The position numbers and the translations under genes were made by a program. A DNA stretch of 64,000 nt, from positions 62,028,001-62,092,000 of the forward strand of contig CM077597.1 in the NCBI GenBank assembly GCA_039654915.1, given 5' to 3'. Of this stretch, positions 31,470 through 43,021 are shown piece after piece (position 1 is the first letter of the stretch; every line of letters starts with the position of its first letter). The notes under the pieces were generated by a model. The model was not told the DNA's origin, ran no database searches, and saw only the letters and a program-made list of their open reading frames with translations. This DNA comes from Aquilaria yunnanensis. Lineage: Eukaryota; Streptophyta; Magnoliopsida; Malvales; Thymelaeaceae.

Positions 31470-33945
31470 TGTTACCCACTCCGGGGTAGTCCAATTATGG
31501 TGCCAAAATTGTGCATTTAAACTCCTAGGATTGGTAATGCTCTGTAGGCCATCAGAACACTACCCTTAGTGTGCAAACCCAAGTGGCCCTCTTGGGCACT
31601 ATGTAAACTCATGCATATTGTTCCAACCATCACACACATATTCACATTTCATGCACACCATGGCAGCAAAGAAGGAAAACACTAGCACAAGTCTTAATTT
31701 TGGCTACCACACATTAGGCAATCTTGTTAAGTTCTAGTGGCCAGCTACTGCAACTGTAACTTCCACTAATAAACTGTATCATTCTAGCCACATAGCCCCC
31801 TACTTTCTTTCCTCCATTATCAAGTAGATACTTAGAGCAAACCAAGTTTTACATCAATAGCCCACCTATGGAGCAAGTTATGGATTTTTTAAGTAGGTTA
31901 CAAAATTCTGACCAAATGAACAGTAACTCAGCCAACTTTGCAACGTCATATCTTTGCCCACAGGGATCCAAATCCAAAAATTACAAAGCCCAGTTAACCC
32001 TCTAGATGTCCTCTAGGTGTGGTCAACAAATCATACCAAGATTCATTCTACACAGGGAGATATTCAAGTTTAGGTCCGAAGTCAAAATTCTGGCAACTTT
32101 TGGACCATTTTGCCCATACAATTTTCCAAACGATGTAAACACTTCATTCACAAGGGGAAAGCCCTCCAAGGCTATCCCATATATGTCCATTCCACATAGG
32201 AATTAAATTCCCTTTCTTTTAACAACTTTATGAGGCCAAAACAGAATTTACAAGTAAGCAGCCCATCATTCACACTTAGGCAGCTTTGCACCACATCACT
32301 TAGATAGCCAAAACATTACTTGAATGTTCAAATATTTGTCCCCTTTCACATACACTACATGTACATGCATACATGCACTACAATATGGTATTAACTCAGA
32401 TAAATATGCACCCTAGGTTACAGGAGGTCCTGAGACACAATGGACTCCAAAAACAGGATGCTGGACAGCTGCTGCACAACACAGTAAGTACCACCATGAA
32501 AAACACCAAATATGCTCCTAAAATCACCAAAATTTTAGATCACAACTAGACATATGAAAGTTCATGTACCTAAAATTTCAGATCAAAACTCAAACCAGAA
32601 AGGTTAGTTTGAAGGAGATCTTTCGTTTGGACCTGAAATGACAGAATTGAGGGGAGTAAGTTTCATTGAGAAACTTAGCAAGGGTAACACTTGGTTTCTT
32701 AAGGTAATGTGATCCTCATTAACACCTGCATCCAAATACACTAAAATAAAAAAACCACAATGCATATATACAAAATATAGCAACCAAATGCAGCAGGCAA
32801 ACACAAACAACAAACAAATGAAATGTTGCAGCAACATATACCATACGTTAGTCCATAAAACATGTATTAAACATAAGTAAATCACTGTGGCAGCCCTCCT
32901 TAAGATAATTCTTGGTCTTAGGAGGATTTTAACACTAGTTAGTACTAACTTTGGGCTCTAGAAACCCTCATTTTACTGCCATCTTTGTGCACTTGACAAT
33001 AGGTCACAAAACCTTCAATAAGTGCACTCCCCTCAATAAGCTTGGTTCATCAAGCTCATGGCTCTCTTCCAAGCTTAGCCATAGCTCCATGGATGTTTGA
33101 AAATATAGAAAACAACCCATGAGAGAAATTGAACCCTTACCAAAGAGAGTAGGCCAACTTTGAAGCTTAATCCTTGAAGTATGCAAGAAATAGCTCTAGT
33201 TTGCTTCCAATTGCTTCCTTTTGCCTTCAATTTCAATCAATTGCAAGTTTGAAGGTGTGGTGGCTGTGAAGGAAGTATGGCTGTGTTCTTGGGCTGGGGG
33301 AGGACGAAAATGAGAGTGGGATAAGTGATTTGGCCACTCAAATGGCCTTAAATGAGCTTAAGGGCACCAAAACACACTTAACAAGCTTAACCTTGCTTTA
33401 TGTCATTTTCCTTCTCACTAATTATGGTTTCTTTGTCTTAAACTCATTGGTACACATGTGCCCAACATTTTTGACTAATTATCAAGTCATGGCTGCCTCC
33501 CCCATGGTGGGATAACCCTAAAATTCCACCCTTAGACTTAAGTCAAAAGCTTGAACACCTTAAGGTTTACACTAGGACGTTTAGGTCCTTATTGCCTTTA
33601 GTGTTTCGTTTGTTCAACCTTGTCTTTCATGAGTAATTTGGTCCTCCAATTGTACATACCACTTATATCTTTCTCATAACTCTCCAAGTCTCTTTCTTGA
33701 GAGTTTTGCAATTGAGTACCCGAATTTCCAAAACCTTACAAAAAAGTCTATAGGTTGCTTGACAGACAAGCAGTCCTTAAGGATTTTCTTCGGGGCCAAG
33801 TTACCAACTTGGAACACTTTTAAGAAGGTGTTGATCATGCCTTTTACCCCCCATACTTCAAACACTATGGTGAGAATTACACAATATAATGGTTTTTAGC
33901 CATTATGACACACTTGTAATTCTCCCATTTTGTGAGGTGGTAACA
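31470..33945 (-). mobile_element. Chr-X 3' LTR
   Basis: This is a 2,476 bp LTR with TGTTACC...GGTAACA ends. The polypurine tract abuts it at 33946 and the target duplication CAACC lies outside it. It is nearly identical over long stretches with 36030-38194. Confidence 0.93.
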
Positions 33946-33959
33946 ATCCTCCCCCCCTT
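33946..33959 (-). other. Chr-X polypurine tract
   Basis: The minus strand reads AAGGGGGGGAGGAT directly before the TGTTACC start of the 3' LTR, the expected primer for plus-strand DNA. Confidence 0.85.
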
Positions 33960-34108
33960 AAAAATTTTGGTCCTCCAAAATAGCCTTTAACTTCGGGTAT
34001 TCTTCAGGATACCTTTCCATAAGGTCTTTTTCAGTTTCCCAGGTTGCTTAACCATAGGAATATGTTTGTTTCTTAACCTTCTGGTATCCTTGGCTAAGAT
34101 AGCTATAG
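33960..34108 (-). pseudogene. Chr-X pol C-terminus with chromodomain remnant
   Basis: In minus sense one frame reads ATWETEKDLMERYPEEYPKL then AILEDQNF and stop, the classic end of a chromovirus integrase chromodomain. Upstream, RRLRNKHIPMVK matches the start of the domain. The central strand between the two is deleted, with a change of frame. This is the evidence that the Chr-X family are chromoviruses, whose chromodomain would target integration to chromatin. Confidence 0.8.
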
Positions 34109-35378
34109 TGACGCCCATCACCATCGTCTCCACTGTGTGTCGTGGTGAATGCGGCAGGGACTTCAGGAGGTGCAGGCGAGTCCCGACAGAAGGTGCTCTG
34201 TGTGGATCACCTGTGATGGCGGGCAGCATCTTTGTATGGCAGGCACGGTGAGGCCAAGAAAGACTTCCGGTATGGGAGAGAGCCCGAAACGGGGATTCCT
34301 CAGGAGGACCTGCCTGAAACACTCAAAAAACAGGGGTTAGGAGGTCCCCGGAATCTTTTTCCAGGGAGGAGCCTCCGACGCCCAAGTCAGTGCTTTGAGA
34401 GGTGGAGAGGGAGTAGTAAGCACAAGAGACTCTTGCCTGCCGTGTTTTCCTGGGGGCTGAAAGGAGAGGATTCAGGGCCGAGCCCCCGGAGAGATCTAGC
34501 CTCCCTGATATATATAAGAGGGGGTGAGCCCTTCGGATTATGACACGTGTATGGACGGATGTCATCTGTAATTCTGGGCGTAGGGGCCCCTAGCCGCCTG
34601 CAGGCTCCTCGGGCCACGAGCTGTGACAAGCGTAGCCCTACATGACAGGAGGTGGGCAGTGGCAGCGTGTCAGAGTGCATATGAGGGCGGCGTGTAGGGT
34701 GTGCGGGTGGAATGTCAGAGACTCCTTGATGGATGTTGCCGTACCTCCGAGGTCCCCTTGGTTGATGTCTCCCTTCGGAGTAAGGGGCCTTTTCCCGGAG
34801 TCAGACTGGTACTTCGGGGTATTCCCTGGCTCTGAAGTGAGTTCGGTCGTCCTCCCGAGGAAGGCGATATGCTAGTTTCCCGAGGTTGGTATTGGCGGGC
34901 TACCGAGGTCGTGTACCTCAGGTGTCTGACTCCCTCCTTTCCGGGGTCCTTATGTGACCAGGGTGATAGCACTTCGACTATCACATGCCCCCCTTCAGAA
35001 AGCCGGAGTGGAGGCTTCGGCTAGTAGTCTTTTTGTGGGCGCTTTTCAGGACTCGGAGTGTAACGTTCACAAGGGAGGCATTTCACCACCTAGGGGATAT
35101 GCTTTGTTCGAACATGTGTCACCTGTCTGCGCTTTGGTGTTCTCGACATACCCAACCTCTTTACTTTTCCTGCCATAGGCTAGTGGACCATCACGTCTCG
35201 AAGTTAAGCATGTCAGTCTAGAGCGGTGCACTCAGGTTTTCAAGATGTCAGAAAATGCATCCTAGTTTCTCGTGACGGGCAACACATGGCAGGCGCTGGT
35301 TGGGATGGGTACATCTTTTCGCGTGCGAGGGGAAATTATGGCAACATTTCACCTTCGTGCAGCAATTATGATGCTCCT
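34109..35378 (-). mobile_element. Tat-B-type 3' LTR plus adjoining internal tail, inside Chr-X
   Basis: The LTR spans 34109-34983 (875 bp, TGACGCCC...GACTATCA) and is followed by the polypurine region (CATGCCCCCC in plus sense) and about 390 bp that align with 50464-50865 of Tat-B. The sequence then switches to Chr-X gag near 35378. The left flank is Chr-X chromodomain and the right flank is Chr-X gag. One large deletion therefore took the rest of this Tat-B copy, its 5' LTR and most of Chr-X pol together. Confidence 0.85.
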
Positions 35379-36029
35379 TCTCTATGTCCTGCCCAATAGG
35401 TCTTTCTGGACCTTGGTCTTCTGGCCTCCTTTGAGCCTGTAGGCAGTCTTTGATCCAATGATCCATGGATCAACATCTTAGACACACTTGGGTATCAAAG
35501 TAGCAAGGTTTCTTTCCATGAAACCTCCTACACTTAAGGCACCTTAGGCCAGGGAACTTCCCCTTAACCTTGCCCTCACCACCAAAATGGGAACTCTTGG
35601 CAATTCCCTTGCCATGTGGTGGCTTCTTCTGCTTGCCTCCTGCCTGACTACTTTCCCCTGGTCCACTAGGAAAGTACTTAGTCTCATACTCCTCTTGCTC
35701 TACTAATAGAGCATTCTGCACTGCTCCATAGTATGTTACTGCTGCAAAAGGTCTAACAGCCTTTCTAATGTCTGACTTTAGGCCTCTAACAAATCTTTTG
35801 GCCTTCAATTCCTCTAGTCCATGATACTGAGGAGCATACCTCACCAATTGATTGAATTTGTGCTCATACTCTAGGACACTGAGGTTGTCCTGCCTTAGAG
35901 CATCAAATTCAGCTTGCTTCATATCCTTGATGGCATCACTAATGTACTGCTCCTGGAATAGTTGTGTGAACTCTAGCCAGCTCATCTCAATATCTCTTCC
36001 TGGCCTTCTCCCTTTCTGGAAAGACACAT
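35379..36029 (-). pseudogene. Chr-X gag fragment
   Basis: A 185-residue minus-strand frame (35470-36027) contains the gag core: LEFTQLFQEQYISDAIKDMK, then SVLEYEHKFNQLVRYAP and GLEELKAKRFVRGLKSDIRK. A CCHC zinc knuckle runs across the stop: CLRC, then TGA at 35470-35472, then the H and final C of HWIKDC in the same frame. The N-terminal gag region and primer site are deleted, because the frame starts right at the LTR remnant. The knuckle would bind element RNA. Confidence 0.88.
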
Positions 36030-38194
36030 AGCCCCCAGTTTTATCTGCTCCATTATCAAGTAGAGACTTAGATCAAACCAAGAAATTTTGTGTTACATCA
36101 ATAGCCCACCTATGGACCAAGTTATGGATTTTTTAAGTTGGTACAAAATTCTGACCAAATGAACAGTAACTCAGCCAACTTTGCAATGTCATATCTTTGG
36201 TCACAGGGCTCCAAATCCAGAAATTTCAAAGCCCAGTTATCCCTCTAGATGTCCTATATGTGTGGTAAAACTTTCCTACCAAGATTCATTCTACACAAGG
36301 ATATATTCAAGTTTAGCTACAAAGTCAAAATTCTGGTAACTTTTGGACCATTTTGCACATACAATTTTTCCAAACCATGTAAACACTTCGTTCACAAGGG
36401 GAAACCCCTCCAACGCTATCCCATATATGTCCATTACACATAGGAATTACATTCCCTTTCTTTTAACAACTTTATGTGGCCAAAACAGAATTTACAAGTA
36501 AGCAGCCCATCATTCACACTTAGGCAGCTTTGCACCACATCACTTACATAGCCAAAACATTACTCGAATGTTCAAATATTTGTCCCCTTTTACATACACT
36601 ACATGTACATGCATACATGTACTACAATATGGTCTTAACTCAGATAAATACGCACCCTAGGTTACAGGAGGTCCTGAGACACAATGGATTCCAAAAACAG
36701 GATGCTGGACAGCTGCTGCACAACACAGTAAGTACCACAATTAAAAATACAAAATGTGCTCCTAAAATCACCAAAAGTTCCATATCACAACTAGACATAT
36801 GGAAGTTCATGTACCTGAAATTTCAGATCAAAAATCAAACCACAAAGGTTAGTTTGAAGGAGATCTTTCAGCTGGACCTGAAATGACAGAATTGAGGGGA
36901 GTAAGTTTCATTGAGAAACTTAGTAAGGGTAACAGTTGGTTTCTTAAGGTAATGTGATCCTCATTAAAACCTGCATCCAAAGACACTAAAACACAAAAAC
37001 CACAATGCATATATACAAGATATAGCAACCAAATGCAGCAGGCAAACACAAACAACAAACACATGAAATGTGGCAGCAACATATACCATAGGTTAGTCCA
37101 TAAAACATGTAATAAACATAAGTAAATCACTATGGCAGCCCTCCTCAAGATAATGCTTGGTCTTAGGAGGATTTTAACACTAGTTAGTACTAACTTTGGG
37201 CTCTAGAAACCCTCATTTTACTGCCATCTTTGTGCACTTGACAATAGGTCACAAAACCTTCAATAAGTGCACTCCCCTCAATAAGCTTGGTTCATCAAGC
37301 TCATGGCTCTCTTCCAAGCTTAGCCATAGCTCCATGGATGTTTGAAAATATAGAAAACAACCCATGAGAGAAATTGAACCCTTACCAAAGAGAGTAGGCC
37401 AACTTTGAAGCTTAATCCTTGAAGTATGCAAGAAATAGCTCTAGTTTGCTTCCAATTGCTTCCTTTTGCCTTCAATTTCAATCAATTGCAAGTTTGAAGG
37501 TGTGGTGGCTGTGGAGGAAGTATGGCTGTGTTCTTGGGCTGGGGGAGGATGAAAATGAGAGTGGGATAAGTGATTTGGCCACTTAAATGGCCTTAAATGA
37601 GCTTAAGGGCACCAAAACACACTTAACAAGCTTAACCTTGCTTTATGTCATTTTCCTTCTCACTAATTATGGTTTCTTTGTCTTAAACTCATTGGTACAC
37701 ATCTGCCCAACATTTTTGACTAATTATCAAGTCATGGCGAGCTCCCCCATGGTAGGATAACCCCAAAATTCCACCCTTAGACTTAAGTCAAAAGCTTGAA
37801 CACCTTAAGGTTTAGACTAGGACATTTAGGTCCTTACTGCCTTTAGTGTTTTGTTTGTTCAAACTTGTCTTCCATGAGTAATTTGGTCCTCGAATAGCAC
37901 TTTCATACCATTTATATCTTTCCCATAACTCTCCAAGTCTCTTTCTTGAGAGTTTTGCAATTGAGTACCCGAATTTCCAGAACCTTACAAAAAAGTCTAT
38001 AGGTTGCTTGACAAACAAGCAATCCTTAAGGCTTTTCTTGGGAGCCAAGTTACCAACTTGGAACACTTTTAAGGAGGTGTTGATCATGCCTTTTACCCCC
38101 CATACTTCAAACACTATGGTGAGAATTACACAATATAATGGTTTTTAGCCATTATGACACACTTGTAATTCTCCCATTTTATGAGGTGGTAACA
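36030..38194 (-). mobile_element. Chr-X 5' LTR, truncated
   Basis: This aligns with 31797-33945 of the 3' LTR and ends GGTAACA before the CAACC duplication. The first 330 bp or so (plus-strand left side, which is the R-U5 end in element sense) are missing, together with the primer site and start of gag. The junction lies in a short shared ACATAGCCCCC sequence, suggesting a microhomology-mediated deletion. Confidence 0.9.
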
Positions 38195-40505
38195 CAACCA
38201 CTAACTTGCAACACACGGCAAGGCTGTAAATCAGTAACTTGCAATACAAGCAAGGCATACACTTAATATGTTAGGTGTCTAGGATGTGTGCTCATCAAGT
38301 GTGCTACTCCAATGCATGTCAACAAATATGCCCATCTCATCAAGTTTTGGAAATCAATTTTCATGTTCATGAACATAAGTAAAGAGCACAAGAGATTCCA
38401 TACATCAAGCACATCCTTCCATATAACATAGCATAACTTGGCATTCAAGCATCCAAAATGCTTACACAAAACCATAATTCATTTGAGGCTAATATACACA
38501 AAAGTAGCCTGCATACAAGTACTGTTAACTTGGCAACATACCAAGAGTACCCATTGTCCAAAATCAGCCAAAGTTATGCATTACATTCAAGTTTACCTAT
38601 AGTACCCAAGAAGGATCTTAAAGACTATATACATGACCATAGTCTGAAGTACTAAACCTATGAACAAGTTCATAGTCATAAAGGCAAACCACCATACTAG
38701 AGCCCAAGAACACACATCCATCTCTTCTGCTAGAAAAGTCCCATAATCTACTCAAAGCCTGCAAAACTTATACCTTAAGTTTTGGGCATATACCATAAAC
38801 GTAAGACTTGTAAATGTAATTCAATTAAGCCAAGTTTCAGTTGGCACACATACCTTAAGCAATATGTGAACTACTTGATTCAAAAGCAAGCAAACCAAGC
38901 ACTAATCACTCAAGCTCTAAACCCTTGCCTGAAACACAAATATAATGGGCATGAGTAATAATACTCAGTAGGATTCACAAACAACCATATAAGGTCTATT
39001 TAGTTAAGTACAATACTTAACCTCCATAGCTTACTTAACCTGCAAGAAAACATAGTAAAAAAAAAAACACAAGATACGCATACAGTAACCGAGGCATAAT
39101 AAGCATAATTAAGCTACCTACAAGTGGTTAGCACACACAAACAAACAATCAAGCACACAACTCACACACACACCACAAGTTCAGAATAGGCCGAAACCAC
39201 TAGTATGTGTTCATGGGTGTCTTTGTAAACCTAACTTCACCATTCCAATCCTCCTTCCACTAGAGCTCCGAAACATTAGTAAGTTGGCCTCCCTCACTAA
39301 AGTTTCTAACACATACCATTACTTGACTAGCTAGCCAAAACAACAAGAACCCGGAAGTTCTTCCATAAGCCCATCAGGCAAATAAGATCACATAGCACAC
39401 ATTGACTATCACTTAGCTATTCATAACTACTTGTTCATGGAATATTTACCAAGCAAGCAAGTAAAACGTGAATCCTACCTCAACAAAACAAAGCTTGAGT
39501 TCTCGGTTGTGCTTGAGTATCCAAGTCTGAAATGTGTCTTCCAAACCAAAACTTCCTAGTACATTTTGACTATCATTTAATCACTAATATCACTTGATCA
39601 TGGAAAATTTCTGAGAAAACCAAGTGAATTATGAATCTTTACGTCAAGAACAAGCTTGATTGTCTCGGTTTTACCATGAACCTTCAAGAACCGAGCTTGT
39701 AATTGAGAATGTGAGGTTCGCCTAATGTCGAAAGCAAGGATTCCAACTTGAACCTTCCTTCAAGCTAACTTCCATTTCAATCATTCAAGGAATCGGCAGC
39801 AACCCACCAGGACAAACAAGAACACAAGCCAAACTCGCTCAAGCACTCCAAGAAAGTTTTGACCGAAAATGATGGCTTAATGGCTGAATGGACACATGCA
39901 CATCTGGTTATGGCCACAAGGACTCATTAATGGGTTAATGCCATTCTCAGCCTTGAACTAACTTGCATGGTTCATTTAGCCCTTCAAGGATCCATGGCTC
40001 CATTTTAGTCACTAAACACATGCACATTTCGGCACAAATATTTGTTTCTTGGCCGACATTGCCAAGAATTTGTAAAATGGCTGAAAATGGTCAATTTCCC
40101 CTTGCATGTTTTGGCCAAATACCCAAGACAATGGCTAATTAAACAAACAAAAAAAATGATGGCATAAATCTTGGTGGGGGACAAGGCTTGACCGACCATC
40201 AAAAGTTACCAAAAGTTGGTCTAATGTTCCACTTGTTCTTATACTAATTTGCATGGCCGAAATTGCTAATTTAAGTTTCATAGTTTCACTTGTAGCACTA
40301 GTTTAAGTGTACAATATGGCCCCTAAACTTTGCTTCATGCCATAAACATCATAGTCAATTTTTCATGTGCACTTAAAACCTAAAATTTCTTGGATTTCAA
40401 CTTACACCCTTATCCCCATTTTCAATCAAGTCCTTCATGTTTATTTTTTGTTTTCTCTGCATTCTTGGCCTAAGCCAAGTACTGAGCGATGGTCCTAACA
40501 TACAG

Positions 40506-41464
40506 GGTGGAAAGATCCTATCAAGAAATATTGCACAACTTTGAAACTTCCCGGAGATCCTCTTAAAGCTGTGAAAGTATGAAAGTGCTCAGGTAGATAC
40601 TTCCTGATTGGAGAAGAGTTATACTGACAAGGGTATGTAAATCCACTACAAAGATGTGTCAGTGAAGAGGACGTTGAGATGGTCCTCAAAGAAGTCCATG
40701 AAGGGGCTTGCGATTCTCACATCGGGACTGATGCCCTTGCTGGAGTGCTACTCCACCGAGGATATTTGTGGCCTACCTTGAGGAAGGATGTGAGGCAGTT
40801 TCTCCAGAAATGAGACAAGTACCAGAGACATGCTTCTATCCAAAGACTAGCCTCAGAAGTAATAACTTCAGTAAACTATCCTTGCCCATTCACTGTTTGG
40901 GGTATTGACCTCATTGGGCGTCTCCTAACAGCTCCTGGAATAGTGAAGTTCTCCGTAGTCGTGGTAGACTATTTCACCAAGTGCGATTGAGGCAGAGCCT
41001 TTAGCAACAATATCAGCAAAGGGCATACAAAAAGTTGTCTGGAAGAGCATCATATGTAGATTTGGCATACCGAGGGTGATAGTAGCTAATAACGGTTCCC
41101 AGTTTATCGATAAAGGTTTCCAGGAATTCACAACCAACCTCGGGATAAAATTGCACTTCACCCCAGTTGTGCATCCTTAGAGCAATGCACAAGTTCAAGC
41201 ATCCAAGAAAATGATAAAAGATGGTCTGAAGAAAATGTTGAAGGAAGCAATGGGAAAATGGCTAGGAGAGCTTCCGAGCATGCCGTGGAGCTACTGAACA
41301 ACTCCTAGAAGAGCCACGGGTGAGACACCCTTCTCACTCGTCTTCGGCACAGAGGCCGTTATCCCTATCGAGGTTGTACAACCATCTATTAGAGTACAGG
41401 TGTTCGACGAAGAAGGGAACAACCTCGGTTTAAGAACCAAGTTAGATATGATTTACGACCGTAG
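40506..41464 (+). pseudogene. Tat-C integrase, zinc finger and core (broken)
   Basis: After the TACAG duplication the pol frame resumes with GWKDPIKKY, then GRYFLIGEELY, EEDVEMVLKEVHEGACDSHI and the zinc-binding region. There the first Cys codon of the C-x2-C pair is TGA and the second is Tyr. The core follows (CPFTVWGIDLIG, VVVDYFTKC), then several frame changes, and near the end GVRRRREQP in a shifted frame of the conserved FDEEGNNLGLRTKLD block. It ends at 41464, where Tat-B is inserted, and its C-terminus resumes at 56957. Confidence 0.85.
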
Positions 41465-41590
41465 TGATGCCCATCAGCATCATCTCCACCGTATGTCGTG
41501 GTGAATGCGGCAGGTACTTAAGGAGGTGCAGGTGAGTCCCAACAGAAGGTGCTCTGTGTGGATCACCTGTGATGGCCGGCGGCATCTTCG
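41465..41590 (-). mobile_element. Tat-B 3' LTR, left part (before Cop-1)
   Basis: This begins TGATGCCCATCAGCATC and matches the first 126 bp of the 5' LTR at 56050. It stops at CTTCG, the left copy of the Cop-1 target duplication. The right part continues after 49687. Confidence 0.9.
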
Positions 41591-43007
41591 TGATGGGTTT
41601 TGGGAGCCATACAGTGCAGCGGAATTTAACCAAAACGCCTCAGGATCCAAGTGAAACGGGGTAAACCGGGTGTTCGAAAATTTTCATACCTAATTTTCGG
41701 TTGAGATCTCTCACTCAACTGTAGAGTCGAATCACAAAACTTGAACAGTTGACGTGTTCAAGCTCTCTATGGTATCCACATGAGCCTCTCGGGATCACCA
41801 CACCTCCACCACGTCCCGGCAGATGCGTTTCTCTTGCGCTCGCAGTGCTAGCTTGCGTGCTCCAAGGAATTGCAAGAGAAGAGTGTGGCTGTCCTTTTGG
41901 GAGACTAGGGCAAGGAGACCTGCGAATTTCTCACTAGAAGTTGTATTTATCGTGAGACTCAACTTCCAGGCCTAATAGGTTTCAAAGCTCTAATCCAATT
42001 AGGCTTTAATTTCGGGCTTAATAATGGCTCACCTATTGGGCCCATTATTAATACGAAATTATTGTGAAACCAAAACCCAAATTATTAGCCCATGCACTCT
42101 AATGATCCAAATAGCTCTATGTGTGCGACCCAATAGGCTCTTACCACGTTGGCAATGATCATAAATCACATTTATGATCATAAGCAATGAGTGGTGTCTA
42201 GCAACACATCATTGCTACCCAAGTGACAAGATTATCGATGATTCGAGTAAACCTTTATGATCATCACCGATATATGCCATTGTCCCTTTGTCCAAGATAT
42301 CAAGACTAAGCACGAGACATGGAATGTGTCACTCTCATATTGCCCAATCTTTGGTTTCTTGATTACCGAGTAAACCAACTTAAACTGATGACATTGATAT
42401 CGTATATCAACTCATCTGACCATGGCCATGCATTTTTCTAAGTCTTACTCTATCAAAGGGCCCGAAGATATCACTCCCGTTACATAGGAGGGACAAATCC
42501 CATCTTGATCATACAAATCCCTCCGCATGATATGTGACATACCCAATGACCTCCTTCAAGTTCACTCAGTTACGAGGTACAAAGGAAAGTATCAAAGTAT
42601 GTGACTCACTTGTAGGGAACCTTGATGATCTTAGGTCGAAGGACTACATATACCATGATCACTATGAGAATCACTTATGACACTCATATAACGATCCATG
42701 TAGTGTTCTCATGGTGGGTCGGTCCAGCACACAAGTTCTCCAACTTTTACCCATATGTAGACTACATATCTCATATTAGTCTCCACATATGCTAGTCATT
42801 ATGTATTATTGCAACCCACTCCACAATAATACTAGACCAGGGACGTTTAAGAATATCATTATTCTAGGGTTATAATTATGTTTGTTAAGTTACGCAGAAA
42901 CAAAACAACAAACATAATTGCTGGATTAATGCCTTAATAAAATATCATCACTCAATGTGCAAAAAATACAATCATCTCATGATTGGCTTTTGGGCACAGC
43001 ACAAACA
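41591..43007 (-). mobile_element. Cop-1 3' LTR
   Basis: It starts TGATGGGTTTTGGGAGCC and ends GCACAAACA on the plus strand. It is 1,417 bp, next to the polypurine tract. The TATA region seen in the other LTR is altered here (GTATTTATCGTG). Confidence 0.95.
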
Positions 43008-43021
43008 ATCTCCCACTTGCA
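43008..43021 (-). other. Cop-1 polypurine tract
   Basis: The minus strand reads TGCAAGTGGGAGAT directly before the TGTTTGTG start of the 3' LTR, a form common in plant copia elements. Confidence 0.85.

Larger units (their letters stand above)
31470..38194 (-). mobile_element. Chr-X: deleted chromovirus with both LTRs, nested in LTR-D
   Basis: The target duplication CAACC is perfect (31465-31469 and 38195-38199). In minus sense it has a 5' LTR lacking its last 330 bp or so, a gag fragment, a Tat-B-type fragment in place of protease-RT-integrase, a chromodomain remnant, a polypurine tract and a full 3' LTR. All of pol is gone. The LTR family is the same as the solo LTR at 560-3051 and the element at 61229-64000. 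Confidence 0.92.
31238..40500 (-). mobile_element. LTR-D: solo gypsy-type LTR, itself split by Chr-X
   Basis: A perfect target duplication, TACAG, flanks the block (31233-31237 and 40501-40505). Ends are TGTCATACC on the left and GGTCCTAACA on the right, an imperfect inverted repeat. Excluding the nested Chr-X element and its duplication, the LTR is about 2.53 kb (31238-31469 plus 38200-40500). No coding domain is seen. Taking the block out joins the Tat-C pol frame exactly at a GWKDPIKKY motif. Minus orientation is a guess based on TGTTAGGACC resembling plant gypsy LTR starts. Confidence 0.85.

Noticed and set aside
39116..39180. CA-rich stretch in LTR-D considered as a microsatellite
   Set aside because: The ACACAC runs are short and interrupted, and no regular array is present.
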